NCBI GenBank assembly: GCA_035557095.1
Contig: DATMEB010000125.1
Location: forward strand, 16,146 to 80,145
Reading direction: 5' to 3'
Source: JALZDI01 sp035557095
GTDB lineage: Bacteria > Actinomycetota > Actinomycetes > Propionibacteriales > Nocardioidaceae
Length of the DNA: 64,000 nt
Positions within the stretch are counted from its first letter, which is position 1, and the number at the start of each line of letters is the position of its first letter. A program made the position numbers and the translations under genes. The notes beneath the pieces were generated by a model that was not told the DNA's origin, made no database searches, and saw nothing but the letters and a program-made list of their open reading frames with translations. Positions 1 through 8,681 of the stretch are shown here, one piece after another.

Positions 1-247
1 GATCTTGTGGGGGCTCACGTACCTCACCATCCAGGAGCCGGTGGTCATGGTGCAGATCGGCGGCGTGATGACCGGCATCTTCCTGGTCGCGGTCGTGATC
101 GCCGTGTGGTACCTCCGGCAGACCGAGACCGACCCGCGACTCTACGGAGGGCGGCTGTTCAACGTCCTCCTGCTGGTGAGTAGCGTTGCGATCGGTCTGC
201 TGGGGATCTACACGCTGCTCGACGTCCTCGAGGTGCCCATCGTATGA
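1..247 (+). CDS. Nramp-family divalent metal transporter, C-terminal fragment
   Basis: Only the last 80 or so residues are in the window; the reading frame is open to the left edge, so the true start lies upstream. The visible part has two hydrophobic segments separated by a short charged loop containing TDPRLYGG. The stretch TIQEPVVMVQIGGVMTGI resembles the last transmembrane helices of Nramp/MntH proton-coupled Mn2+/Fe2+ importers. The family call rests on this short piece and is therefore moderate. The stop overlaps the start of the next gene by 4 bases, so the two may be co-transcribed. Confidence 0.6.
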   Translation, partial: ILWGLTYLTIQEPVVMVQIGGVMTGIFLVAVVIAVWYLRQTETDPRLYGGRLFNVLLLVSSVAIGLLGIYTLLDVLEVPIV

Positions 248-1485
248 GGCTTGCTTCACGAATGTCGCGGCTCGGTACCGAGTCCGCGTTCGAAGTGCTG
301 TCCAAGGCGCTCGCGCTCGAGGCCGAGGGGCGGAGCATCGTCCACCTCGAGATCGGCGAGCCCGACTTCCCGACCCCGCCGCACGTCGTCGCGGCCGCCG
401 AGCATGCCCTGGCCGACGGGCACACGCACTACGTGCCGTCGCCGGGGATCATGCCGCTGCGGGAGACGGTCGCCGCGCACCTGCGGGGGAGTGGCCGCCT
501 CGACGCGCGCACCGAGCAGGTCGTGGTCACCCCCGGCGCCAAGCCGGTCATGTTCTTCACGATGCTCGCGCTGTGCGAGCCCGGTGACGAGGTGATCTAC
601 CCCGACCCCGGTTTCCCGATGTACGCCTCGATCGCGGCGTTCACCGGCGCGACGCCGGTGCCGCTGCCGCTGCGGGAGGACAACGACTTCCGCGTCGACC
701 CCGACGAACTGGCAGCGCTGGTCACCGACCGGACCAAGCTGCTGATTCTCAACTCGCCGCACAACCCGTGCGGCAGCGTGCTCACGCGGGCCGACGTCGA
801 GGGCATCGCGCGCATCGCGATCGACAACGACCTGGTCGTGCTCAGTGACGAGGTCTACTCGTCCCTGTCCTACGACGGCGACTCGGCCAGCAGGCCACCC
901 AGCAGGCCACCCAGCGTGCTCGACGTCGACGGCATGGCCGAGCGCACGGTCCTGCTCGACGGCTGGTCGAAGACGTTCGCGATGACCGGCTGGCGACTGG
1001 GCTACGGCGTGTTCCCGCACGAGCTGGTCGAGCCGGTGACCCGGCTCGTGGTCAACTCCGTGTCCTGCGTGCCGGCGTTCTGCCAGTACGCCGCGATCGC
1101 CGCGCTCGAGGGCCCATGGGACGCGGTCGGCGAGATGCGCGATGCCTTCCGCGCGCGTCGGCAGGTGGTGGTCGACGGCCTCAACGCGATCGAGGGCATC
1201 TCCTGTCGTGAGCCCGGCGGCGCGTTCTACGCCTTCCCCAACGTGCAGGGGCTGGAGATGTCGTCGGACAAGCTGGCCGACGCGCTGCTGCAGGAGGCCG
1301 GGGTGGCCTGCCTTCCGGGTACGGCGTTCGGCTCCGCCGGCGAGGGCTTCCTCCGGCTGTCCTACGCCAACTCGGTCGACAACCTGCGTGCCGCCCTGGC
1401 AAGGATCGAGGAGTACACCCAGACCCTGCGAGTCGGTGGCGAGACGGCGCCGGACCGCGGGTCGGAGACGAGGAGACAGCGATGA
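244..1485 (+). CDS. PLP-dependent aminotransferase, class I/II
   Basis: This 413-residue protein has the fold-type I aminotransferase layout. The N-terminal motif is LEIGEPDFPTP, followed by NSPHNPCG in the middle and the Schiff-base lysine in WSKTFAMTGWRLGYG (about residue 243). The FLRLSYANS segment near the end carries the arginine that usually binds the substrate carboxylate. It resembles the aspartate/aromatic aminotransferase subgroup, but the amino donor cannot be read from sequence. The ATG overlaps the stop of the upstream Nramp gene, and its own stop overlaps the next start, so it belongs to a compact operon with the LarA-like protein and the SDR. A 12-bp tandem duplication adds four residues (SRPP repeated) in a surface loop. 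Confidence 0.88.
   Translation: MRLASRMSRLGTESAFEVLSKALALEAEGRSIVHLEIGEPDFPTPPHVVAAAEHALADGHTHYVPSPGIMPLRETVAAHLRGSGRLDARTEQVVVTPGAKPVMFFTMLALCEPGDEVIYPDPGFPMYASIAAFTGATPVPLPLREDNDFRVDPDELAALVTDRTKLLILNSPHNPCGSVLTRADVEGIARIAIDNDLVVLSDEVYSSLSYDGDSASRPPSRPPSVLDVDGMAERTVLLDGWSKTFAMTGWRLGYGVFPHELVEPVTRLVVNSVSCVPAFCQYAAIAALEGPWDAVGEMRDAFRARRQVVVDGLNAIEGISCREPGGAFYAFPNVQGLEMSSDKLADALLQEAGVACLPGTAFGSAGEGFLRLSYANSVDNLRAALARIEEYTQTLRVGGETAPDRGSETRRQR
889..912 (+). repeat. 12-bp in-frame tandem duplication
   Basis: The unit AGCAGGCCACCC occurs twice in direct succession inside the aminotransferase gene and encodes SRPP-SRPP. The frame is kept. It lies in a loop before the lysine motif, where length variation is likely tolerated. 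Confidence 0.85.
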
Positions 1486-2801
1486 GCGCTGGCAACACCG
1501 GCGGACTGGGGCCGTTCGAGGCGGTCCGCGACCTGGCCTACGACGCGCCGTTCCCGGAGATGCTGCCGGTGCGGCAGAAGTTCGACGCCCCGCAGGTGCC
1601 CGACGTCGCCGCGGCGACGGCATCGGCACTCGAGCCGCTGCGGGCGCGCATCCGGCCCGGGATGACGGTCGCCCTGACCGCGGGCAGCCGTGGCATCGAG
1701 GACAAGCCCGAGGTCGTCCGCGCCGCCGGAGATTGGCTGCGCAGCCTGGGCGCCGAGCCGTTCGTCGTTCCCGCCATGGGGTCCCACGGCGGTGCCACGG
1801 CCGACGGCCAGGTCGAGCTGCTCGGCGACCTCGGCATGACCGAGCAGAGCCTCGGCATGCCCATCCGGGCCACGATGGAGACCGTGGAGCTCGGGCACGT
1901 ACCCGACGGGCCGATGGTGCACCTGGACGCGCACGCGGCCGCCGCCGACGGGATCATCGCGGTCAACCGGATCAAGGCGCACACCGACTTCACCGGCGAG
2001 GTCGAGAGCGGGCTCGCGAAGATCGTCGCGATCGGGCTCGGCAAGCGGCTCGGCGCCGAGGGCATCCATATCCACGGGCCCGCCAACCTCGCGGTCTGGG
2101 TGCCGAGGGTGGCCGAGCGCATCATCGAGACCGGCAAGGTCCTGGGCGGGCTCGGCATCGTGGAGAACGCCTTCGACCGGGCGGCCAAGGTCGCGTTCCT
2201 CGAGCCCGGCGACATCGGCGGTGCGGCCGAGTCGGCGTTGCTCAAGGAGGCCAAGGACCTGATGGCGACGCTGCCGTTCGACGACCTGGACGTCGCGGTG
2301 GTCGACGTGATGGGCAAGAACTTCTCCGGCTGCGGCATGGACACCAACGTCATCGGTCGCATGATGATCCGTGGCAGCGCGGAGTTCGAGCGCCCCCGGA
2401 TCGCCAACATCGCCGTACTCGACCTGAGTGACGCGTCGCACGGCAACGCGTCCGGCCTGGGGCTGGCCGACTTCATCCCGTTCCGGCTGCTGGAGAAGGT
2501 CGACCTGCGCACCACCTACATCAACGGCATGACCTCGGGTCTGGGCGGACCGCAGCGGGGTCAGGTGCCGATGACGATGCCGACCGACCAGAGCGCCGTC
2601 GCCGCGGCCATCCTCACCTGCGGACGCGCCGACCTCGAGAACGCCCGCGTGGTTCGCATGCACAGCACACTGCACCTCGAGGAGCTGCTGGTCTCGACGT
2701 CGATGCGCGCGGAGATCGAGGCCAGCGACCGGCTGTCGATCAGCGGTGACCCGGTGCCGATGGCGTTCGACGCCGACGGGAGAATCCGCGCGTGGAGCTG
2801 A
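1482..2801 (+). CDS. LarA-like (DUF2088) lactate racemase-superfamily protein
   Basis: This 439-residue protein belongs to the DUF2088/LarA-like superfamily. Family-typical motifs are VPAMGSHGGATADGQ (about residues 96-110) and IKAHTDFTG followed by SGLAKIVAIGLGK, which sit where LarA enzymes carry metal- and cofactor-contacting His/Lys residues. Characterised LarA proteins interconvert 2-hydroxy acids with a nickel-pincer nucleotide. Many homologues, possibly including this one, have unknown substrates, and the cofactor genes larB/C/E are not in this window. It overlaps the aminotransferase by 4 bases and is followed 28 bases later by an SDR dehydrogenase, suggesting a small pathway for a hydroxy or keto acid. 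The substrate is not known. Confidence 0.75.
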   Translation: MSAGNTGGLGPFEAVRDLAYDAPFPEMLPVRQKFDAPQVPDVAAATASALEPLRARIRPGMTVALTAGSRGIEDKPEVVRAAGDWLRSLGAEPFVVPAMGSHGGATADGQVELLGDLGMTEQSLGMPIRATMETVELGHVPDGPMVHLDAHAAAADGIIAVNRIKAHTDFTGEVESGLAKIVAIGLGKRLGAEGIHIHGPANLAVWVPRVAERIIETGKVLGGLGIVENAFDRAAKVAFLEPGDIGGAAESALLKEAKDLMATLPFDDLDVAVVDVMGKNFSGCGMDTNVIGRMMIRGSAEFERPRIANIAVLDLSDASHGNASGLGLADFIPFRLLEKVDLRTTYINGMTSGLGGPQRGQVPMTMPTDQSAVAAAILTCGRADLENARVVRMHSTLHLEELLVSTSMRAEIEASDRLSISGDPVPMAFDADGRIRAWS

Positions 2802-2829
2802 CCCGAACCGACCAGAGGACGGATGTCTG

Positions 2830-3594
2830 ATGCAGCTGGACTTCACCGGCCAGGTGGTGCTCGTGACCGGCGCCAGCAGCGGGATCGGCGCGGCGGTCGC
2901 CCGTGAGTTCGGGCGCCTGGGCGCGCACACGGTGCTGCACTACAACCGCAACGCCGAGGGCGCCGAGGAGACACGCAAGCTCATCGAGCAGGCCGGGGGC
3001 ACCGCGACGACCGTGTCCGCGGACCTCAGCGAGCGCGGGCAGGCCACGCGGCTCGTCGACGACGTGCAACGCGAACACGGCCCGATCGACGTCCTGGTCA
3101 ACAACGCCGGCGACCTGGTCAGGCGGGCGCCGGTGGCCGAGCTCTCCGACGAGGAGTTCCAGAGCGTCATGGACCTCAACGTCGCCTCGGTGTTCAGCGC
3201 CTGCCGCCAGGTCGTACCCGCCATGCAGCGCCGCGGGTCCGGGGCCATCGTCAACATCACGTCTGTGGCCGCGCGTACCGGTGGCGGCGGGGGATCGGTG
3301 GTCTACGCGACATCGAAGGGCGCGGTCAGCACGTTCACCCGCGGGCTGGCGAAGGAGGTCGCGGGTGCAGGCGTACGCGTCAACGCCGTCGCGCCCGGCA
3401 TCATCGCGACGCCGTTCCACGACCGGCACACCGACGACGACCTGATGACCGCCATGGTCGGCGGGATCCCGATGGGCCGCGCGGGCACGCCCGACGAGTG
3501 CGTCGGTGCCGTGCTGTTCCTGGCCTCGTCGGCGATGAGCGGCTACGTCACCGGCCAGACGATCGAGGTCAACGGCGGCCAGCTCACCCCGTGA
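2830..3594 (+). CDS. SDR-family oxidoreductase
   Basis: This 254-residue classical short-chain dehydrogenase/reductase shows the cofactor motif TGASSGIG (residues 13-20), NNAG, the catalytic serine in NITSVAA, and YATSK with the catalytic Tyr and Lys. The C-terminal VTGQTIEVNGG is typical of the 3-oxoacyl-ACP-reductase-like subgroup. The ATG at 2830 was preferred over an in-frame upstream start because it sits just before MQLDFTGQVVLVTG, the normal family N-terminus, and GAGGACGG lies upstream. It is the last gene of the rightward group and faces the liv operon across a large hairpin. The substrate is not predictable. Confidence 0.88.
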   Translation: MQLDFTGQVVLVTGASSGIGAAVAREFGRLGAHTVLHYNRNAEGAEETRKLIEQAGGTATTVSADLSERGQATRLVDDVQREHGPIDVLVNNAGDLVRRAPVAELSDEEFQSVMDLNVASVFSACRQVVPAMQRRGSGAIVNITSVAARTGGGGGSVVYATSKGAVSTFTRGLAKEVAGAGVRVNAVAPGIIATPFHDRHTDDDLMTAMVGGIPMGRAGTPDECVGAVLFLASSAMSGYVTGQTIEVNGGQLTP

Positions 3595-3640
3595 GGGTTG
3601 CCGAGGCCGAGCCGCGGCCCCGGCCCCGTCGCATGGGTCG

Positions 3641-3699
3641 GCGAGATGGGCAGAACTCACCTTCCCGACCCCGGCGAAGGTGAGTTCCGCCCATCTCGC
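3641..3699. terminator. Long hairpin between convergent genes
   Basis: Two 23-base arms (3641-3663 and 3677-3699) are inverted copies with one mismatch, separated by a 13-base spacer. The element lies 46 bases after the SDR stop and 18 bases after the end of livK on the opposite strand. It could terminate transcription from both sides. The arms are longer than a simple terminator needs and there is no U-tract, so it may instead be a copy of an intergenic repeat. Confidence 0.6.
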
Positions 3700-3717
3700 G
3701 GCCCGTGCAGTGGCCGG

Positions 3718-5058
3718 CTACTGCGTCGCCTCGACCTCGGGGATCCCGCTCTGCGGCGGGGTGTCGTTCGCGCCCGACTCGTCCTCCTCGATCGGGGCGT
3801 CGCCGATGTCGCTGACCAGCACCGGGCTGAGTGGCTCGGCCACGCCGCCCCTGATCTCCACGATCTGCAGCCCGGAGATGCCCATGTGGCTGTCCTCGGT
3901 GTAGCGGAACGGCGCCAGCGGTGGGCCCTCGAGCCCGGTGCCGATCTGCTCCACCGCGTCCACGATGCCGTCGCGGGTGGGGTTCGGCCCGGCGGCCTGC
4001 AGCGCCTGCACGAATGCGTACGCGTGCGACATCCCGTAGATCCGGTAGTTGGTCAGCTCGCCACCGCTGCCGTGCTCGTCCCACACCTTCTGCCACAGCT
4101 GCACCCACGGGTCGTCGGGTGCGTCGATGCCTGCGAGGTACTCGGTGGTGAGCACGCCGTCGAGCATGCTGCCGCCGTCCTGCACCTGGCCCTCGGAGAA
4201 CTCCGAGAGCAGGGAGCCCACCAGACCCGGGTCGGAGCCGATCGAGCTGTAGAACCACTGCGGCTTGAAGCGCAGCTTCAGCGCGGCCAGCTGGCTCAGC
4301 GCGGTGTACGACGGCGTGTTGAACCCGAGCACGATGTCGACGTTCGCGGCCTGCAACGCCGCGATCTGGGGTGCGACGTCGGTGTTGCCTGAGGTGTACT
4401 TCTCGACTGCGACGATCTGGTCGTCGAGGTAGCGGCGTACACCCTTCTCGCTGTCGGTGCCGAGGTCGTCGTCCTGCACGAACAGTCCGACGCGGGCGTC
4501 AGGCATGTTCTCGGCGATGTACTGGCCGATGATCTTGCCCTCGATCTCGTAGTCCGGCTGCCAGCCGAACGTGTAGGGCTTGGACTGCACGTCGTCACCC
4601 CATTGCAGCGAACCCGAGGAGACGAACAGGTCGGGAACCTCCTCGCCGTTGAGGAAGTCCACCACCGCGCTGTGCGTGGGCGTGCCCAGCCCGCCGACCA
4701 TCGCGAAGATCTTGTCCTGCAGCACCAGCTCGTTGGTCACCTGGCTGGTGTTGGTCGGGTTGTAGCCGTCGTCCTTGACGATGTACTCGATCTTGCGTCC
4801 GTGCACGCCTCCGTTGGCGTTGACGTAGTCGAAGTACGCACGCGCGCCGGTCGGGATCTCGCTGTACCCCGGCGCCGCGACGCCGGTGAGCGGGAAGTGC
4901 GCACCGATCTTCACGCTCTTGGCCGTCACCCCGACGTCCGACTCCCCCGACTCCCCCTGGCTCTGCGGCGTCTCGCCGGCTCCGCAGGCGGCCACCAGGC
5001 CGCCGACAGCGAGGACGCTCACCGCCGTCGCGAGTCTCGTGCGCATACCTCTGGTCAC
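3718..5058 (-). CDS. livK: ABC transporter substrate-binding lipoprotein, branched-chain amino acid/amide type
   Basis: This 446-residue periplasmic-binding-protein-like domain (Peripla_BP_6) starts with a lipoprotein signal ending in LVAAC (Cys25). The mature N-terminus VKIGAHFPLTG is typical of LivK/AmiC/UrtA receptors. It should capture an amino acid, amide or similar ligand outside the membrane for the LivHM permease. The GTG start overlaps the stop of livM by 4 bases and has GGAGG about 7 bases upstream. It is the last gene of the livGFHMK operon. The mature protein is longer than classical LivK (about 350 residues), which fits the larger actinobacterial receptors whose ligand is often not leucine. 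Confidence 0.9.
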   Translation of the reverse strand: MTRGMRTRLATAVSVLAVGGLVAACGAGETPQSQGESGESDVGVTAKSVKIGAHFPLTGVAAPGYSEIPTGARAYFDYVNANGGVHGRKIEYIVKDDGYNPTNTSQVTNELVLQDKIFAMVGGLGTPTHSAVVDFLNGEEVPDLFVSSGSLQWGDDVQSKPYTFGWQPDYEIEGKIIGQYIAENMPDARVGLFVQDDDLGTDSEKGVRRYLDDQIVAVEKYTSGNTDVAPQIAALQAANVDIVLGFNTPSYTALSQLAALKLRFKPQWFYSSIGSDPGLVGSLLSEFSEGQVQDGGSMLDGVLTTEYLAGIDAPDDPWVQLWQKVWDEHGSGGELTNYRIYGMSHAYAFVQALQAAGPNPTRDGIVDAVEQIGTGLEGPPLAPFRYTEDSHMGISGLQIVEIRGGVAEPLSPVLVSDIGDAPIEEDESGANDTPPQSGIPEVEATQ

Positions 5059-6224
5059 TTTTCGCCTCCTGGTGTGGTGCCGCCCGCAGGCGACGATGGG
5101 GGAGCTGCCGACAGGGCCGGGGGTACGCCGCTGTCGTCGATCGGGTCGGCACGGGCCTGTAGACGCTCGCGGACCGTGCCCACGATCCCGGCTGGTGCCA
5201 CGAGGATCACCACCACCAGCGTCAGGCCGTAGACGAACGGTGCCAGCTCGGCCGCCTGCAGGTCGGAGAGGCCGGCGTTGGTGCCGACGCTGGTGAACAC
5301 CTGCGGCAGGAAGGTCAGCAGTGCAGCGCCGATCAGCGCACCGGCGAGACTTCCCAGACCGCCGAGCACGACGGCAGTGAGCAGGGACAGCGACAGCGTC
5401 AGCGTGAAGCCGCTCGGAGCCGCGATCCGCACGACCAGGGCGAGGACCGCACCGGCCAGCCCGGCGCAGGCGGCGCTGACGACGAACGCGAACACCCGGC
5501 TGCGGCCGAGATGGATGCCGGCGAGCTCGGCGGCGACCTCGTCGTCGCGGACGGCCCGCCAGTTGCGACCGACTCGGCTGCGGGCGAGGTTCGCCAGCAG
5601 TACGAACGTCAGGATGAGAGCGCCCCAGCCCAGGTACGCGACGTACTTGCTGGTCGACGTCTCGTGCGCGCTGAGGAAGAAGATCGCGTTGAAGAACCAG
5701 CTGGGCACGTCGGGCACGATCACCGGCAGACCCTGCTCGCCGCCCAGGGTGTCGCTGAAGTACAGCGCGATGCCCGGCACCGCCACCGCCAGCGCGAGTG
5801 TGGCACCGGCGATGTAGGGCCCGTGCAGCCGCGCCGCGGGTACGCCGACGACGACGCCGACGACCGTCGTCAGCAGGGTCGCGAGCAGCATGATCGCCAG
5901 CAGCGGCATCTGCTGGTCCTCGAGCAGCACGGCCGTGGTGTAGGCGCCGAACGCCATCAGCGCGCCGTGTCCGAGCGACAGCTGGCCGTTGAGGCCGGTG
6001 AGCACGGTCAGCCCGCCCGAGGCGATCCCGAAGTAGGCCATCGTCGCGAACTGCGAGTTGCGGAACTCACTGCTCGACTCCAGCACGACGAAGACCACCA
6101 CGAGCCCGACCAGGGCGACCAGCAGGTGCGCGAGCAGCGGGGAGCGTTCGGGCAGGGCACGCAGCCTGCGGACCAGCCCGGCACCTCGGCCGGGCGACGT
6201 GTGCTCGTCTGTCGTTCGCGTCAT
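5055..6224 (-). CDS. livM: Branched-chain amino acid/amide ABC permease, LivM type
   Basis: This 389-residue polytopic membrane protein has about ten hydrophobic segments. The motif GLNGQLSLGHGALMAFGAY is a hallmark of LivM permeases. The EAA-like coupling loop is RNWRAVRDDEVAAELAGI (about residues 215-232), followed by GGLGSLAGALIGA. It pairs with LivH to form the channel. It begins 2 bases after livH and overlaps livK by 4 bases. The Pro/Ser-rich C-terminal tail is unremarkable. Confidence 0.92.
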   Translation of the reverse strand: MTRTTDEHTSPGRGAGLVRRLRALPERSPLLAHLLVALVGLVVVFVVLESSSEFRNSQFATMAYFGIASGGLTVLTGLNGQLSLGHGALMAFGAYTTAVLLEDQQMPLLAIMLLATLLTTVVGVVVGVPAARLHGPYIAGATLALAVAVPGIALYFSDTLGGEQGLPVIVPDVPSWFFNAIFFLSAHETSTSKYVAYLGWGALILTFVLLANLARSRVGRNWRAVRDDEVAAELAGIHLGRSRVFAFVVSAACAGLAGAVLALVVRIAAPSGFTLTLSLSLLTAVVLGGLGSLAGALIGAALLTFLPQVFTSVGTNAGLSDLQAAELAPFVYGLTLVVVILVAPAGIVGTVRERLQARADPIDDSGVPPALSAAPPSSPAGGTTPGGEK

Positions 6225-6226
6225 CG

Positions 6227-7105
6227 TCAGACCCTCCGCGCCGGTGCGTGCGAGAACAGGCCGCCGGGTCGCACGAGCAGCACGACCATCAGGATCATCA
6301 GTGCGGCCAGTGCCACCAGGTCGGAACCGAGGTAGCCGCTGACGAAGCTCAGGCTCACGCCGAGCAGCAGCCCGCCGACCACCGACCCGATCGGGCTGTC
6401 CAGGCCACCGAGCACAGCGGCTACGAAGCCGAACACGACCACCGAGTCCATGTACGACGGGTGCACGAGGCTGCCGCCGGCGATCAGCAACCCCGACAGC
6501 GAGCCGACGACCGCGGCCAGCGCCCAGCCCAGCGTGAGCATCCGGCCGACCTTCACGCCGAGCAGCCGCGCGACCTCCTGGTTGAACGCCGACGCGCGCA
6601 TCATCAGACCCAGGTCGGTGAACCTGAACAGCGCGACCAGCAGCAGCATCACGACCAGGACGGACACGATCGTGAAGATGCCGAACCCGGTCAACGCGAT
6701 GGTGCGGTCACCGACCTGCAGCCCGCGGAGCCCGAAGGGCGCGGGGAAGGACCGGAAGCGCGACCCGAACACGATCGCCGCGAGCGAGTGGAACACGATG
6801 AACAGCCCCAGCGTCAGGATCACCGCGTTGATGTGCGCCTTGCCCTCGACCGGGCGGATCACGACGCGTTCGACGACCGCACCGAGCACGAGCCCGGCCA
6901 GCAGTGCCGCGCCGAACCCGACCCAGTACGAGTAGCCGGCGTCGATCAGGGTCAGCGCGACGTACGTCGTGAGCATCGCCATCGGCGCCTGCGCGAAGTT
7001 GACGATGCGCGTCGACCGCCAGATGAGCACCAGCGCCAGCGCGAACGCGGCGTACACCATCCCCAGGGTCAACCCGGTGAGTGTGGTGGTGAGGAACTGC
7101 TGCAA
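6227..7105 (-). CDS. livH: Branched-chain amino acid/amide ABC permease, LivH type
   Basis: This 292-residue permease has about eight membrane spans and the LivH features LTGLTLGMVYAAFALALVLI, STRIVNFAQ and GGLDSPIGSVVGGLLLG. The start is TTG at 7105, with GGAG six bases before it; no better in-frame ATG/GTG gives the full first helix. Partner of LivM in the same operon. Confidence 0.92.
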   Translation of the reverse strand: MQQFLTTTLTGLTLGMVYAAFALALVLIWRSTRIVNFAQAPMAMLTTYVALTLIDAGYSYWVGFGAALLAGLVLGAVVERVVIRPVEGKAHINAVILTLGLFIVFHSLAAIVFGSRFRSFPAPFGLRGLQVGDRTIALTGFGIFTIVSVLVVMLLLVALFRFTDLGLMMRASAFNQEVARLLGVKVGRMLTLGWALAAVVGSLSGLLIAGGSLVHPSYMDSVVVFGFVAAVLGGLDSPIGSVVGGLLLGVSLSFVSGYLGSDLVALAALMILMVVLLVRPGGLFSHAPARRV

Positions 7106-7132
7106 CGAGATCTCCGATGCGGTCGCGGCGGG

Positions 7133-7837
7133 TCAGAAACCGAGGTAGGCGTGGCGTAGCTGCTCGTCCGAGGCCAGTGCGGACGCGTCGTCGTCCACCA
7201 CGAGCCGGCCGAGGTTGAGCACCACGCCGACGTCGGCGATCGACAGGGCTCCGCGGGCGTTCTGCTCCACGAGCACGACGGTGAGCCCGTCGGCCTCCAC
7301 GAGCCGGCGCAGCAGCGCGAAGATCTGCGCCACCACGCGCGGCGCGAGGCCGAGCGACGGCTCGTCGAGCAGCAGCACCTTGGGCTTGGACAGCAGCGCC
7401 CGCCCGATCACGAGCATCTGTCGTTCGCCGCCGGAGAGCACGTGCGCGTGTGCCCTGCGCCGGTCGGCCAACGGCGGGAACATCGTGTAGACCCGCTCGA
7501 GCTCGTCCGGACCGGAACGCTGTGCACGTCCCAGCGCACCCAGGCGCAGGTTCTCCTCCACGGTCAGCTCGGTGATCACGCCGCGTCCCTCCGGCACGTG
7601 CGCGAGCCCGAGCCGGCACATCGTCTCCACCGGGGTGTCGGTGATCGGCTTCCCGTCGAGCTCGACCTGCCCGCTGCGGGGCCGGACCAGGCCGGAGATC
7701 GTCCGCAGCAGTGTGGTCTTGCCCGCGCCGTTGGCGCCGAGGACGGCGGTGACCTGGCCGGCCGGGGCGGTGAACGACACGTCCGACAGCGCGTGCACCG
7801 CACCGTAGGTCGTGGTGAGGTCACGAACCTGCAGCAT
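7133..7837 (-). CDS. livF: ABC transporter ATP-binding protein, LivF type
   Basis: This 234-residue ATPase has Walker A GANGAGKT (residues 34-41), signature LSGGERQM (134-141) and Walker B VLLLDEPSLGLAP. Its length and the MLQVRDLTTTYGAVHAL start match LivF. It drives the LivHM permease together with LivG, whose 3' end it overlaps by 17 bases, indicating translational coupling. Confidence 0.93.
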   Translation of the reverse strand: MLQVRDLTTTYGAVHALSDVSFTAPAGQVTAVLGANGAGKTTLLRTISGLVRPRSGQVELDGKPITDTPVETMCRLGLAHVPEGRGVITELTVEENLRLGALGRAQRSGPDELERVYTMFPPLADRRRAHAHVLSGGERQMLVIGRALLSKPKVLLLDEPSLGLAPRVVAQIFALLRRLVEADGLTVVLVEQNARGALSIADVGVVLNLGRLVVDDDASALASDEQLRHAYLGF

Positions 7838-8681
7838 CGTCGCCCTCCCGTCCGGTGAGCGCGAACTCGGTGCCGACGTCCTCGTCGACCTCGTCGCCGA
7901 GGTAGGCCTCCAGCACGGCCGGGTCGTTGCGGATCTGGTCGGGCGGCCCCGCGGCGATCACCTCGCCGAAGTCGAGCACGGTGATCGTGTCGCAGACCTT
8001 CATCACCAGGTCCATGTGGTGCTCGACGAGCATGATCGACATCCGCTCGGTGAGACCGCGGATCACCTCGCCGAGCTCGGCCATCTCGTCGCTCGACAGT
8101 CCGCTGGCCGGCTCGTCGAGCAGGAGCAGGTCGGGGTCGCTCACCAGCGCACGCGCCAGCGCGACGCGCTTGCGGACGGCGTACGGCAGGCTGTCGGGAC
8201 GACGGCCGGCGACGTCGGCGGCACCGAGCTCGCGGAGCACGCTCATCGCCCGGTCGCGCAGCGCCCGCTCATCGCGGTGGGCACGGGGGAGCGCCAGCAG
8301 GGCGGAGCCGAAGCCGGTGCGGGCATGCCGGTTCGCGCCGACCATCACGTTCTCCAGCACCGTCATCCGCCCGAACAGGCCCAGTCCCTGCAGGGTGCGG
8401 GCGATGCCGAGGCCGGCCAGATGGTGGGGACGCAAGCGGTCAAGCTGCCGTCCCCGCCAGGTGATCGTCCCGTGGTCGGGGTTCACGAACCCGCACGCGA
8501 CGTTGAACAGCGTGGTCTTGCCGGCACCGTTGGGCCCGATGACGCCGAGCACCTGCTGGGAGCCCACGTCGAGGGAGACGTCGTCGAGTGCGACCAGTCC
8601 GCCGAAGGTGACCCGGACATCCGCGAGAGAGAAGACCGGCTCAGGGGAGGAGGACGGTTCAGGGGAGGGGGCGGGAGGCAC
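7821..8681 (-). CDS. livG: ABC transporter ATP-binding protein, LivG type
   Basis: This 286-residue ATPase has Walker A GPNGAGKT (49-56), Walker B LLLLDEPASGLSS and the H-loop LVEHHMD. The C-terminal extension after IAAGPPDQIRNDPAVLEAYLG is the LivG tail. The signature region reads LPYAVRKR where LivG proteins normally have LPYGxQR, so the conserved Gly is Ala. The frame stays open far upstream, but the GTG at 8681 is preferred because GGAG lies 4-8 bases before it and it leaves only a short Pro/Ser-rich leader before the ATPase domain. First gene of the liv operon, divergent from the PucR regulator. Confidence 0.88.
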   Translation of the reverse strand: MPPAPSPEPSSSPEPVFSLADVRVTFGGLVALDDVSLDVGSQQVLGVIGPNGAGKTTLFNVACGFVNPDHGTITWRGRQLDRLRPHHLAGLGIARTLQGLGLFGRMTVLENVMVGANRHARTGFGSALLALPRAHRDERALRDRAMSVLRELGAADVAGRRPDSLPYAVRKRVALARALVSDPDLLLLDEPASGLSSDEMAELGEVIRGLTERMSIMLVEHHMDLVMKVCDTITVLDFGEVIAAGPPDQIRNDPAVLEAYLGDEVDEDVGTEFALTGREGDDAAGS

